Shown here: in pieces, positions 51,110-60,108 of the stretch
Layout of the letters: each line of letters starts with the position of its first letter
Position numbering within the stretch: the stretch's first letter is position 1
NCBI GenBank assembly: GCA_902798615.1
Contig: CADBXL010000010.1
Coordinates: 1-64,000, forward strand
DNA from: an uncultured Bacteroidales bacterium
GTDB lineage: Bacteria > Bacteroidota > Bacteroidia > Bacteroidales > Bacteroidaceae
Length of the DNA: 64,000 nucleotides
Reading direction: 5' to 3'
Position numbers and translations under genes: made by a program
Notes under the pieces: model-generated
Told to the model about the DNA's origin: nothing
The model's database searches: none
The model's input: only the letters and a program-made list of their open reading frames with translations

Positions 51110-53494
51110 CTATTTTTTACTAAGTTCTTCAATCTTCTTTCTGAAGCCCTGTGGGTCGCTTACGTGAGCATTAGGGATCTTCTCCATGTTGCCATGCTTG
51201 TCGTATAGTAAGTAGGTAGGTATTCCTTCGCTCTTGATGTATCTGCCGATGGCATAGAACTGGTCACGAGGCAGATTGTAGTGTACCTCATTCTTGCCCG
51301 TAAGGTTGAACTCGGAAATGTAGAATTTCCAAGGCTCTTCGTTCTTCTCGGTGGCTATGTAGAGATATACTATGTCAAAGTCTTTAACAACAGCCTTAAG
51401 GACTGGTGAATGATGTTGCAGGCTTATCATACAACCTCCGCAACCTACGCCCCAGAGGTCAACATACACTATCTTACCCTTGTAAGGAGCTACGAGCTTA
51501 TCCATGATAGCCTTGCCGTCTGTCAAGCCTTCAACATCTGATGCTGGATGAATAACGGCATTTGCACGCTTCACTTTTTCTGCCATCTCCTTCTTTGAAG
51601 CTTCCTGAAGCTCTGTCACGAGTGCCTTGAAGTTGTTGTTGTCTATCTTTGCGAGAAGGGCAAGACCTTCATCCTCGAGTGGCTTCTTCTCTCTTGTGAG
51701 TATAGTTGACAGTCCGCGTGCTTTGCTTAGGTTGCGTATGTTGTTGTCTGTATAGAGTGAGTCGGAGATTCTTTCTACTTTCTTGACGTCAGAAGGTGCC
51801 CATTGGTTTTCGGCAGCTTTCATATCTTCGCGTTCAGTAAACAGGATAATAGTGTCGTAAGGTCCATATTTCTCACTAATCTTTTCCATTGCAGCACGAC
51901 GCTCCTCGCGAGTTGGGAGTTTGCCAACCTCGTTCTCCTCCTTATTTCTGTCCTGCCACTTGGTGAGTAAGGCTCTATCCTCATCGCTTAGTTTGATGAG
52001 ACCTTTCTTCTCGAATGAGAAATAGAGTTCAGGGGAGGTGCTGTATTTCTGGCGAATCAGCTGTGTTTCGTAAGCTTCCTTAAATCGGAGGTAGCTTGAC
52101 AGGTGCTGTGTGAGAGATAGTGGTAGGGACGGGTTGATTTCCGCAGTCTTGTTGGCAGCCTCTACCACTTCAGAAGGCAGAGTATAGTTAGGGGCACCAT
52201 ACCATGACAGGATGATGTATTCGGCAGTCGCCTTATGGTTAAACTCTTTTATGAAGTCGCGATAACGTTTGCTGAGGGTAGGGTTCTTGGCTATTATGTC
52301 TGCCAATTTTTCGTTAGCGAGGTCAAGATTCTTTATGCATTTATTCTTGAAGGCGATGATGGCATCGTTGTTCCGTCTATCCTGTGATGTGAACGTAAAA
52401 GGCACGTAGGCATTAAAGGCGTAAAGCTCGTTCATGAGTCGGGCATTCTCACCCATGAATAGAGAGGTGTTTCTGCTCCAATCCTGAACCATGAAATATG
52501 TCTTTCCTGGCTCAACCACGAGGCTTGAGGAACTTACGGTAAGGTTGTTTACCATTGGCTCCATCAGCACCTGACTTGTTCCATAGACAGGCACCTTTAC
52601 GGTGAACACGCCAGTAGAATCAATCTGTATGTCGGTGTCCTGACGGCGGTCGGTTACTATATTTCGGGAAATGAACCTCAGAGTCGTTTTCTTGTCGGCT
52701 ATTTCGCGTGGGAAATCTTTTATGATACCTGTGATTGTTGCCTCGCCCTTCTTTAGCTCGGTGTTGAACGGAGTGTCATCGGCAGTAGGGTAGGTAGGAA
52801 GACTGCTATCAAACTTGCTCAGAGTGAGTTTCTTGCCATCGATAGCAAACTGGCGCGTACCGTTCTTTTCCTTTCCGATGGTGATGGTGAGTTTCTGCTG
52901 TCCGTTAGTGAGAATGACTTTTTTATCACTCTTCTCTTCGTAGCTCCACACTTTACTGTCATATACGGCATTGTTGGCATAGAGACCGAGAATCCAGTCG
53001 CCTGTTTGGGCATTTTGCCAGTTAGAGTCAAAGAGGCTTTCCTTTACCTTTGGCTTAGACTTGGAATCGGTTATATTCCATACGAGAAATCCGTTAGGGT
53101 CATAGCTCTCTATAAACTGTATGCGATTAGTGGTTTCTGGAAGTGGCTCGAAATGCAGGGAATAAACCCCATATCCGCTTGTAGGGATGGAAATCCACTT
53201 GCCAATATTGCATGCTTCCTCTCCACTACGTGTGGGCTCTCCACTCTTTAGGGCATATTTCTTGCCGTCCTGATCCTTGAGTACGGTGTAATCGGGGAAA
53301 CATATCATTGACCCTGACATGTTGTCAACACGCATGTGCACGATGGTTTCCTCTTGTTTAAACTCGATTTCCTCTACTGTAAGATACAACATATAGTTGT
53401 TCTGACAGTACTGTGAAGGATTTTTCCACACTTTTTGTGCCCAACTGCAAGTAGCGATGAGCAACAGCACTAACGAAATAATATTTTTTTTCAT
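51110..53494 (-). CDS. Secreted TlpA-like thioredoxin-fold protein (CGGC)
   Basis: 794 residues, signal peptide MKKNIISLVLLLIATCSWAQ, nearly the same as at 32945 and 35395. VWKNPSQY, LHFEPLPETTNRI, DSKVWSYEEKSDKKV and a VEGLTDGKAIMDKLVAPYKG linker mark the same family. The thioredoxin domain has VDLWGVGCGGC (Cys about 685 and 688) and cis-Pro in EGIPTY. Its GG dipeptide and loss of the W before the first Cys set it apart from the other three members. A hairpin-rich untranslated region upstream has no canonical -7 box. Confidence 0.87.
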   Translation of the reverse strand: MKKNIISLVLLLIATCSWAQKVWKNPSQYCQNNYMLYLTVEEIEFKQEETIVHMRVDNMSGSMICFPDYTVLKDQDGKKYALKSGEPTRSGEEACNIGKWISIPTSGYGVYSLHFEPLPETTNRIQFIESYDPNGFLVWNITDSKSKPKVKESLFDSNWQNAQTGDWILGLYANNAVYDSKVWSYEEKSDKKVILTNGQQKLTITIGKEKNGTRQFAIDGKKLTLSKFDSSLPTYPTADDTPFNTELKKGEATITGIIKDFPREIADKKTTLRFISRNIVTDRRQDTDIQIDSTGVFTVKVPVYGTSQVLMEPMVNNLTVSSSSLVVEPGKTYFMVQDWSRNTSLFMGENARLMNELYAFNAYVPFTFTSQDRRNNDAIIAFKNKCIKNLDLANEKLADIIAKNPTLSKRYRDFIKEFNHKATAEYIILSWYGAPNYTLPSEVVEAANKTAEINPSLPLSLTQHLSSYLRFKEAYETQLIRQKYSTSPELYFSFEKKGLIKLSDEDRALLTKWQDRNKEENEVGKLPTREERRAAMEKISEKYGPYDTIILFTEREDMKAAENQWAPSDVKKVERISDSLYTDNNIRNLSKARGLSTILTREKKPLEDEGLALLAKIDNNNFKALVTELQEASKKEMAEKVKRANAVIHPASDVEGLTDGKAIMDKLVAPYKGKIVYVDLWGVGCGGCMISLQHHSPVLKAVVKDFDIVYLYIATEKNEEPWKFYISEFNLTGKNEVHYNLPRDQFYAIGRYIKSEGIPTYLLYDKHGNMEKIPNAHVSDPQGFRKKIEELSKK

Positions 53495-53686
53495 AAATTT
53501 GTTTGGGTTTTATGTATTTTTTTACCGTTTTAATCAACTGTCTATACTTATAAAGACGTAATACTCGAAAAATAGATTTAAATATTCCGCATTATCTTTG
53601 GAATTTGGTATCCGTCTTTGTCTATATAGGAATACACACGAAATCAGATTTCGTTCATAAAATTTTTTATTTTCATTATTTTATCA

Positions 53687-54796
53687 TCACTTTGTGACAT
53701 GTTTTGAGAGATATTCCACACGCTCCTCTACGCTCTTAATCAATTCCTTGTTCTGTGGAGTATCTTCAAGATGATGCGAGATGTCGAGGAACTTCTTGGA
53801 GTATTTTATTTCCCTCTTCTCGTCTTTCATGCCTTTACACATCTGTGCTATGTTGTAATAGACGAGAGGATTATCTGATTTGTATTTCGTACATTCTAGA
53901 AACGCCTTTGCGGCTTTCTCGTATATCTTTTGTTTGTAGTAAGCCTCGCCAATACTGTTGTATAACGAGTAGTACAAATCGTTTTTGGGCGTTATAGTTT
54001 CTATTACCTCATATAGGCAACCAATGCCTTCCCCATATTCTCCACAGGCAATATAGGCATTGCCAAGGTGAAGTAAAGAGGCATATTCCCCTTCCTTTCT
54101 CTTTTCAACTGCCTTCCTGAGATATGGTCGTGCATTCCATGCGCTATCGAGTTTTAGAAGCGAATATCCGATAATCAAAGCAGACTCATAGTTGTCAAAA
54201 CCATTAGCCTCAAGTTTCTTGTAGGTTTCAAGAGCCTCCTTTGAATTGCCGAGAAGATGTGCGGCATAACCATATTGTCTCATTACTCCGAGATTCGTAG
54301 AATCCCTTTGCATATAGTCTCCACAGATAGCCAAAGCCTTGTCGGGATGCTCCGTATCGTTAAAGTATGAAGCCATTGAAACAACAATCTCGCTGTCGTA
54401 AGGGTTGGTCTTTAGTATCTTGTTCCCGATCATTGTTATAAAATCGTCCCACTCTATGCTTCTGCTGGCAAAAAATAGCGACCGCATATCGTTGTATGTC
54501 ATGCTGTCTGGTTGTGACGAATAGACACGGACAAGCGTTTTAAACCAAGCCTTGTTGTTTCCTGTTCGATGATATATCTCTGCCATATTTCTAACAACGG
54601 GAAGGTTATTGTTCACGAATGTCGTGTCTAATTGCTTGTAATACTGCAAGGCATGAAAATAGTCGAATGTCTGCACGCAACTATCTCCTTTTGCGGCCAA
54701 CGCTCTTTGTTGGACTTCAAGATCCTTGTCCTCTGCCTTTGTTGTGATAGGGTAGAGGAGCATAAGGAATAAAGATGTAAAAATCAGTTTATACAT
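53687..54796 (-). CDS. Secreted tetratricopeptide-repeat protein
   Basis: 369 residues, signal peptide ending TTKAE. TPR-like helix pairs are visible from about residue 40 to 340, for example DYFHALQYYKQLDTTFVNNN, NSKEALETYKKLEANGFDNY, SLYNSIGEAYYKQKIYEKAA and LVYYNIAQMCKGMKDEKREI. TPR proteins act as periplasmic scaffolds; a partner cannot be named. It lies between thioredoxin-fold genes on the same strand but has a 12-bp hairpin just 17 nt before its start (54814-54840). Confidence 0.83.
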   Translation of the reverse strand: MYKLIFTSLFLMLLYPITTKAEDKDLEVQQRALAAKGDSCVQTFDYFHALQYYKQLDTTFVNNNLPVVRNMAEIYHRTGNNKAWFKTLVRVYSSQPDSMTYNDMRSLFFASRSIEWDDFITMIGNKILKTNPYDSEIVVSMASYFNDTEHPDKALAICGDYMQRDSTNLGVMRQYGYAAHLLGNSKEALETYKKLEANGFDNYESALIIGYSLLKLDSAWNARPYLRKAVEKRKEGEYASLLHLGNAYIACGEYGEGIGCLYEVIETITPKNDLYYSLYNSIGEAYYKQKIYEKAAKAFLECTKYKSDNPLVYYNIAQMCKGMKDEKREIKYSKKFLDISHHLEDTPQNKELIKSVEERVEYLSKHVTK

Positions 54797-54813
54797 AGGC
54801 TTTTAAGATTTGT

Positions 54814-54840
54814 ACACACCTGTCATCCCGACAGGTGTGT
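54814..54840. other. Strong hairpin just upstream of the TPR gene
   Basis: ACACACCTGTC-ATCCC-GACAGGTGTGT, 11 perfect pairs and a further T-A pair. There is no T tract on either side, so it may be an mRNA leader structure or protein-binding site rather than a terminator. Confidence 0.6.
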
Positions 54841-54958
54841 ATGATTATTGGTAATAGTAAGAGTATTAATTTATTTTATTTTCGCTTATAGTTATCGAAT
54901 AAATGAATCTGAAGCGTTTTTTCTTCCGTTGTATATCCATCGTTCGTCCATATCAAGT

Positions 54959-55054
54959 CCATCGATTCTCCATCGATTCTCCATCGATTCTCCATCGATT
55001 CTCCATCGAAACGATGGACTTGCGATGGAGTAGCGATGGAGTAACGATGGAGTA
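54959..55054. repeat. CCATCGATTCT tandem repeat with inverted CGATGGAGTA units
   Basis: Four 11-bp units CCATCGATTCT (54959-55002) are followed by three CGATGGAGTA-type units in the complementary sense (55011-55054), so the two halves can pair. An R3 stretch (55060-55088) follows. Together with the hairpin upstream of the TPR gene this fills the 54797-55104 gap. Confidence 0.85.
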
Positions 55055-55104
55055 TCTACGGAGGAAGAGCGGACTTAGAACGGTTTTGTTTCCGAAGGAG
55101 ACCT

Positions 55105-56661
55105 TTATTTCTTTCCAGAGATAATATCATTTATCTCGTCAATCCTCCCTTCATTGAAGCCTACTAACTTCTTTATAATCTTGCCTTCTGGATTAATGAT
55201 AAAGAAAGTCGGAGTACCATGGACATCGTATTTCTTTTTTATGTCAATAGCAAGATTATGATCGTTCCACTCATGCCAACTCACTTCTCCCAATGGTTTC
55301 TTTTTCCATTCCGATACCTTATCCTCGGAAATAGTTATCATCTCAACCTTGTCTTTGTTTTGCTTGTAGAACTTCTCAAAATGAGGTCTTGCCGCATGAC
55401 AAGGACCGCAGCCATATTGGCTGAATTCAAGAATAGTGTATTTACCCTTGCCTAAAAACTCATTGAGATGATGCGGTTTGTCATCATAGTCATATAGCTC
55501 AAAATCAGCCATCCTGTCACCTTCTTTCAGAAAATCCTTCTTACCGTATTTTTTCAGAGTCTTTTTCAAGTTTGCCTTGCAGATTTCCTCTATCTCGACA
55601 GAATCAATCATTGGATTATCTTTGAGATTGCTAATGTCGTAAGAGAAAATTGCCGGCTTAATGATTTCATCTGTTTGTGCAAAAAGATATAGCGTATTGC
55701 CATCGCCAGATAGCATGATTCTCTGAGCATAATTGTCAAGATGAATGACTTCCTGCTTTACACCATCCCAGTCATATACCTCCACGGTATTGCCTGATAT
55801 ATATAAGTGAGGCTCTTGGGTATCGCTTTCCTTTAATTTTTCTCCTTTATTATTTGAGTCCAATGTAAGCATATAAATCCTATCGCTATTCGCACAACAG
55901 GACAATCGCTCAATTGTAAATTTTCCAGGGGTATAGCTATATGAATATAACGTGTCCAAAACATTCACGTGTGTGCCTTCTATGCTGAATATGAAAGCAT
56001 CTTTTGCAGAACCGTTTTTATACAAAAAACGTCCCTTACCATTTTCCAATATAGAACTATTCAAACAATAGCAATACCATATATCCATATCTGACAATAC
56101 AGAATTCTCTGGCCAATAGTCCAGATGCTTGACACTTTGATTTTTGAAGTCTATAATCGAGAACAAATGCTTAATATCATCTCTAACCAATCCAGAGACG
56201 AGAATGGTTGTGTCAGACATAGCCGCATAACTACTTGATAAATAGATAATGTCTGGCACCTGTTTTAAATCGTATTTTTCCCACTTTGTCCGATTCCTAA
56301 TATCTGCATCAGGAACTTTTGTCAGAGATAATAAATTGCCCGACTCTTTTTCTCTCGATGCATGATTTAGTATAAGTAATTCTCCACTGTTACCTTGTGA
56401 AAAGAAAAGACCGTCAGCCTCTTCCATATTTAGTTTTTCTGGATTTTGCCATTCATCTTTGGCTATTTTCCCTATATAGTGATTCATATCGGGCGAACGC
56501 GCAACCATGACATCTCCAGACATATATTCAGGCCATAGGTCCCCATTCGCGGAATCATACTTTACTTCCTGTCCTCTCAGGAAGTACTCATTCCCTACGT
56601 TTTGTTCTGAGCATGCACAGAACAAGACAGGCATTAATAATCCCAGCCAAGTTTTTTTCAT
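55105..56661 (-). CDS. Propeller-thioredoxin lipoprotein 1 of 3 (CGPC)
   Basis: 518 residues with lipobox FCAC followed by SEQNVGNEYFLRGQEVKYDS. The N-terminal about 370 residues look like a 6-bladed beta-propeller (DTTILVSGLVRDDIKHLFSI, CCANSDRIYMLTLD, GNTVEVYDWDGVKQEVIHLD, SGDGNTLYLF). The C-terminal AhpC/TSA-like thioredoxin domain has MADFELYDYDDKPHHLNEFL, EFSQYGCGPC (Cys about 418 and 421), SWHEWNDHNLA and cis-Pro in HGTPTFF. One of three adjacent paralogues, probably outer-membrane anchored. Joining a propeller to a thioredoxin suggests target recognition coupled to thiol chemistry. Confidence 0.88.
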   Translation of the reverse strand: MKKTWLGLLMPVLFCACSEQNVGNEYFLRGQEVKYDSANGDLWPEYMSGDVMVARSPDMNHYIGKIAKDEWQNPEKLNMEEADGLFFSQGNSGELLILNHASREKESGNLLSLTKVPDADIRNRTKWEKYDLKQVPDIIYLSSSYAAMSDTTILVSGLVRDDIKHLFSIIDFKNQSVKHLDYWPENSVLSDMDIWYCYCLNSSILENGKGRFLYKNGSAKDAFIFSIEGTHVNVLDTLYSYSYTPGKFTIERLSCCANSDRIYMLTLDSNNKGEKLKESDTQEPHLYISGNTVEVYDWDGVKQEVIHLDNYAQRIMLSGDGNTLYLFAQTDEIIKPAIFSYDISNLKDNPMIDSVEIEEICKANLKKTLKKYGKKDFLKEGDRMADFELYDYDDKPHHLNEFLGKGKYTILEFSQYGCGPCHAARPHFEKFYKQNKDKVEMITISEDKVSEWKKKPLGEVSWHEWNDHNLAIDIKKKYDVHGTPTFFIINPEGKIIKKLVGFNEGRIDEINDIISGKK

Positions 56662-56747
56662 AATAGTTTTGTTTGTTTAGTTATTATTTGGGGCTTACTC
56701 TTGCATTTGAAAGCATTTATAAGCTCCAATTATATTATATATGTATC

Positions 56748-58298
56748 TTATTTCTTACCGAAGACAATATCCTTCATCTCGTCAATTCTCGCTTCATTGA
56801 AGCCTACTAACTTCTTTACAATCTTGCCTTCTGAATTTATGATGAAGAATGTAGGAATAGCCTGAACATCGTATTTCTTCCTTATGTCAACGGCGAGATT
56901 ATGATCATTCCATTCATGCCAACTTACTTCTCCGTCTGGTTTCTTCTTCCATTCAGAAAGCTTGTCTTCGGAAATAGTTATCATCTCAAACTTGTCCTTA
57001 TATTGCTTATAGAACTTTTCAAGATGTGGTTTAGCCATCTTACACGCACCACAGCCTATTCCGCTGAATTCAAGAACGGTATATTTTCCCTTACCAAGGA
57101 ACTCGTTGAGATGATGTGGCCTATCATTATAGTCATACAACTCGAAATCTACCATCATATCACCTTCTTTCAAGAAATCTTTCTTGCCGTATTTTTTCAG
57201 AGTCTTTTCAATGTTCGCCTTGCAAATCTTCTCAATCTCGACAGAATCAATCATTGGATTTTCCTCAAGATTGCTAATGTCATAAGAGTAAATAGCAGGC
57301 TTTACTATATCTTCTGTCATTCCAGGAAGAAGGAATAGCGTATTGCCATTACCAGATATCATGATTTCCTTATAATAATTGTCAAGATGAATAACCTGCT
57401 GCTTTACACCATCCCAGTCAAAAACTTCTACGGTGTTGCCAAATATTTCCAAAATAGTACTTTCTTTCCCTTTGGTATTGTAATCTCTTACAAGCATATA
57501 TATTCTATCGCCATTAGCGCAACATGATAAACATTCTGTTGGTTGAGTTGGAGTAAGTGTATCTGTGTACAAATCGCACAGTTTGTTCACTTTATTTCCA
57601 TCTACCTTAAAGATGAAAGCAAGTTTTGCCCAAGGATTCTGATACAACACTTTGCCTTTTCCATTTCCTAATAACGTACAATTTGGTACATAGTGCCTAA
57701 ATTTAGTTGTGTCATTTGGATCTCCACCTTCAGGCCAATAGTCCAATGGGGTGAACTTTTGATTTTTAAAGTCAATAATAGAGAACATATGCTTAATATC
57801 TTCCTTTACCTGTCCTCCTATGAGAAAGGTAGTGTCTGATAAAGCAACATATCTGATACTTATAGGCATAATCCCTAACACCTTCTTCAAATCGTATGTC
57901 TCCCATTTTGTCTGATCCACGATAGTGGCAATGTTGTCTGCATTCGGGATTTTAATTAGAGACTCGAAACAATTCGTATCAAAATTTCCGCACCTAGGCT
58001 GATTAAACATTACTACTTCCCCATTATATCCTTGTGAGAAATTCAAGTATTGCAACTCATCGCCTGATATTCTCTCGGCTTTTTGCCATTCTTTTTTTGT
58101 CAGTTTCCCGACATGAAAACTGAGATCATCAGCAATAGCAAACATGTTTTGTCCTGACATATAAACCGGCCATAGATTCTCATTTCCAGAGGCAAACTTT
58201 ACTTCCTGTCCTCGCAAGAAGTATTCACCATCTACATTTTGCTCTGAGCAAGCGCAGAATAAGACTGATAATAAAATCCAAAACAAATTTTTCTTCAT
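56748..58298 (-). CDS. Propeller-thioredoxin lipoprotein 2 of 3 (CGAC)
   Basis: 516 residues with the same layout as its neighbours: lipobox FCAC, DGEYFLRGQEVKFASG, propeller blades including DTTFLIGGQVKEDIKHMFSI and NTVEVFDWDGVKQQVIHLDN, then a thioredoxin domain with EFSGIGCGACKMAKPHLEKF (Cys about 416 and 419), SWHEWNDHNLAVDI and QAIPTFF. Blade loops such as the NYDTNCFESLIKIPN region differ most between copies, while the thioredoxin part is highly conserved. The 86-nt gap to gene 1 lacks a clear promoter. Confidence 0.88.
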   Translation of the reverse strand: MKKNLFWILLSVLFCACSEQNVDGEYFLRGQEVKFASGNENLWPVYMSGQNMFAIADDLSFHVGKLTKKEWQKAERISGDELQYLNFSQGYNGEVVMFNQPRCGNFDTNCFESLIKIPNADNIATIVDQTKWETYDLKKVLGIMPISIRYVALSDTTFLIGGQVKEDIKHMFSIIDFKNQKFTPLDYWPEGGDPNDTTKFRHYVPNCTLLGNGKGKVLYQNPWAKLAFIFKVDGNKVNKLCDLYTDTLTPTQPTECLSCCANGDRIYMLVRDYNTKGKESTILEIFGNTVEVFDWDGVKQQVIHLDNYYKEIMISGNGNTLFLLPGMTEDIVKPAIYSYDISNLEENPMIDSVEIEKICKANIEKTLKKYGKKDFLKEGDMMVDFELYDYNDRPHHLNEFLGKGKYTVLEFSGIGCGACKMAKPHLEKFYKQYKDKFEMITISEDKLSEWKKKPDGEVSWHEWNDHNLAVDIRKKYDVQAIPTFFIINSEGKIVKKLVGFNEARIDEMKDIVFGKK

Positions 58299-58337
58299 TG
58301 TATTTGTCAGTTAATTGTGAAAGTTAAATTAAGAGTA

Positions 58338-59897
58338 TTATTTCTTTTTAGAGATAATTTCCTTCATCTCGTCAAATACCTGTTCTGCAAAACCAACATA
58401 TTTCTTCACTATCTTGCCTTCTGAATTTATGACGAAGAATGTCGGATTACCTAAAACATCGTATTTCTTTCTTATCTCTCTTGCGAGATTATGGTCGTTC
58501 CATTCATGCCAGCTTACCTCTCCATTAGGTTTCTCTTTCCACTCCGACAATTTATCATTAGAAACGGTTATCATCTCAATTTTGTCCTTATTCTGTTTGT
58601 ATAATTTATCAAGATATGGTTTTGACTTCTGACACCACCCACAATGCAAATCGCTAAACACAAGAATAGTGTATTTATCCTTGCCAACGAATTCATTAAG
58701 ATGATGAGGCTTGTCATTATAGTCATACAACTCGAAATCTGCCATCATGTCACCTTCTTTCAAAACATCTTTCTTGCCGTATTTTTCCTTAGTCTTTTCA
58801 AAATTTGCCTTGCAAATATTCTTTATCTCTATAGAATCAATCATCGGATTATCCTTAAGATTGCTAATGTCATAAGAATAAAGAGCAGGCTTTATTATAT
58901 CCCCGGTCATTCCCGGATGAAGGAATAGTGTATTTCCATCACCTGATAACATGATTTCCCGATAGTAATTGTCAAGATGAATAACCTGATGTTTTATTCC
59001 GTCCCAGTCATACACCTCAACGGTATTTCCGTATCTGAACCTGTCATCCTCATTACATTTCTCTCCTTTAATGTTGGTGTCTCTTATAAGCATATATATC
59101 CTATCGCTATTCGCACAACAGCCCAAACATTCTGTAGGGCGAGTTGGAACAAATGTATATGAATACAAATTCTTCAGTATGTTTACTTTTGTTCCTTCTA
59201 TATTAAAAATGAAAGAAAACTTTGCACATCTGTTATAATACAACATTCTGCCTTTCCCATTTCCCAGGATTTTACCTGTCAAATAGAGCATGCAGATGTC
59301 TTCATCACTTAAATCCTTGCCTTCCGGACAATAGTCTAAAGGTGTAAGTTTTTGATTCTTTATATCAATAATAGAGTACACGCGCTTAAGGTCGTCTTTA
59401 AACATTCCTAACACGAGAATGGTTGTGTCGGATAGGGTCACAAAACTTCCGCCACCAAATCCTAATACCTTCTTCAAATCGTATGTATCCCATTTTGTCC
59501 GATCCATAATATCGGCAATGTTGTCTGCATTCTGGATTTTTATAAAGGATTTGAAGCAATTTGTGTCAAACGATCCGACCATAGGCGTATTCAACACGAA
59601 TAGTTCCCCATTATTACCCTCTGAGAAAAACAAACCCTCCAGGTCATTGTTTACTCCTGCTCCTGATATTCTTTCGGCTTTCTGCCACTCTTTTTCGGTT
59701 ATTTCCCCAGCATGAATACTATTATCATCCGACCATGCAAACATAGTTTGTCCATACAGGAATTGAGGCCATAGGTTCTCATTCGCAGAGTCAAACTTTA
59801 CTTCCTGTCCTCTCAGGAAGAACTCGCCATCTACATTCTGCTCTGAGCATGCGCAGAACAGTATTGATGTTAAAAGAATAAACAAATTTTTCTTCAT
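58338..59897 (-). CDS. Propeller-thioredoxin lipoprotein 3 of 3 (CGWC)
   Basis: 519 residues, lipobox FCAC, DGEFFLRGQEVKFDSA, propeller region with DTTILVLGMFKDDLKRVYSI and CCANSDRIYMLIRD, thioredoxin domain FSDLHCGWCQKSKPYLDKLY (Cys about 419 and 422), SWHEWNDHNLAREI and LGNPTFF. First of the triplet to be transcribed; only 39 nt separate it from copy 2. A perfect 11-bp hairpin (59934-59968) lies upstream, between it and the DUF4369-like thioredoxin gene. Confidence 0.88.
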   Translation of the reverse strand: MKKNLFILLTSILFCACSEQNVDGEFFLRGQEVKFDSANENLWPQFLYGQTMFAWSDDNSIHAGEITEKEWQKAERISGAGVNNDLEGLFFSEGNNGELFVLNTPMVGSFDTNCFKSFIKIQNADNIADIMDRTKWDTYDLKKVLGFGGGSFVTLSDTTILVLGMFKDDLKRVYSIIDIKNQKLTPLDYCPEGKDLSDEDICMLYLTGKILGNGKGRMLYYNRCAKFSFIFNIEGTKVNILKNLYSYTFVPTRPTECLGCCANSDRIYMLIRDTNIKGEKCNEDDRFRYGNTVEVYDWDGIKHQVIHLDNYYREIMLSGDGNTLFLHPGMTGDIIKPALYSYDISNLKDNPMIDSIEIKNICKANFEKTKEKYGKKDVLKEGDMMADFELYDYNDKPHHLNEFVGKDKYTILVFSDLHCGWCQKSKPYLDKLYKQNKDKIEMITVSNDKLSEWKEKPNGEVSWHEWNDHNLAREIRKKYDVLGNPTFFVINSEGKIVKKYVGFAEQVFDEMKEIISKKK

Positions 59898-59933
59898 ATC
59901 TGTTTTGGTTTAGTTATTGGTTTCCTTTAATTT

Positions 59934-59968
59934 AGAAACTCATAAAATTAAGAATTCTATGAGTTTCT
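59934..59968 (-). terminator. Hairpin between the DUF4369-like thioredoxin gene and the triplet
   Basis: AGAAACTCATA and TATGAGTTTCT are perfect arms with a 13-nt loop containing GAATTC. It may separate two transcription units, but no long T tract follows on the minus strand. Confidence 0.5.
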
Positions 59969-60055
59969 ATTGTAGTCAGAAGGTGATAACTATTTATTTA
60001 ACGTGAGTTCGACGAATTCTATATGGCAAACTGCAAGCTGTTTTTAACTGACAAT

Positions 60056-60108
60056 AATTTTTCGCCAAGTTCATCAAACTGAAGCAAGTCATCGAACTGA
60101 CGTTATTT
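60056..60108 (+). repeat. FAKLIKLKQV-type repeat, copy 4
   Basis: TTCGCCAAGTTCATCAAACT then GAAGCAAGTCATCGAACTG ends at the stop codon of the 60107-61306 gene. Confidence 0.7.

Noticed and set aside
54959-55054. CRISPR array
   Set aside because: The units are 11 bp without unique spacers and no cas genes are present; it is a simple tandem array with inverted partners.
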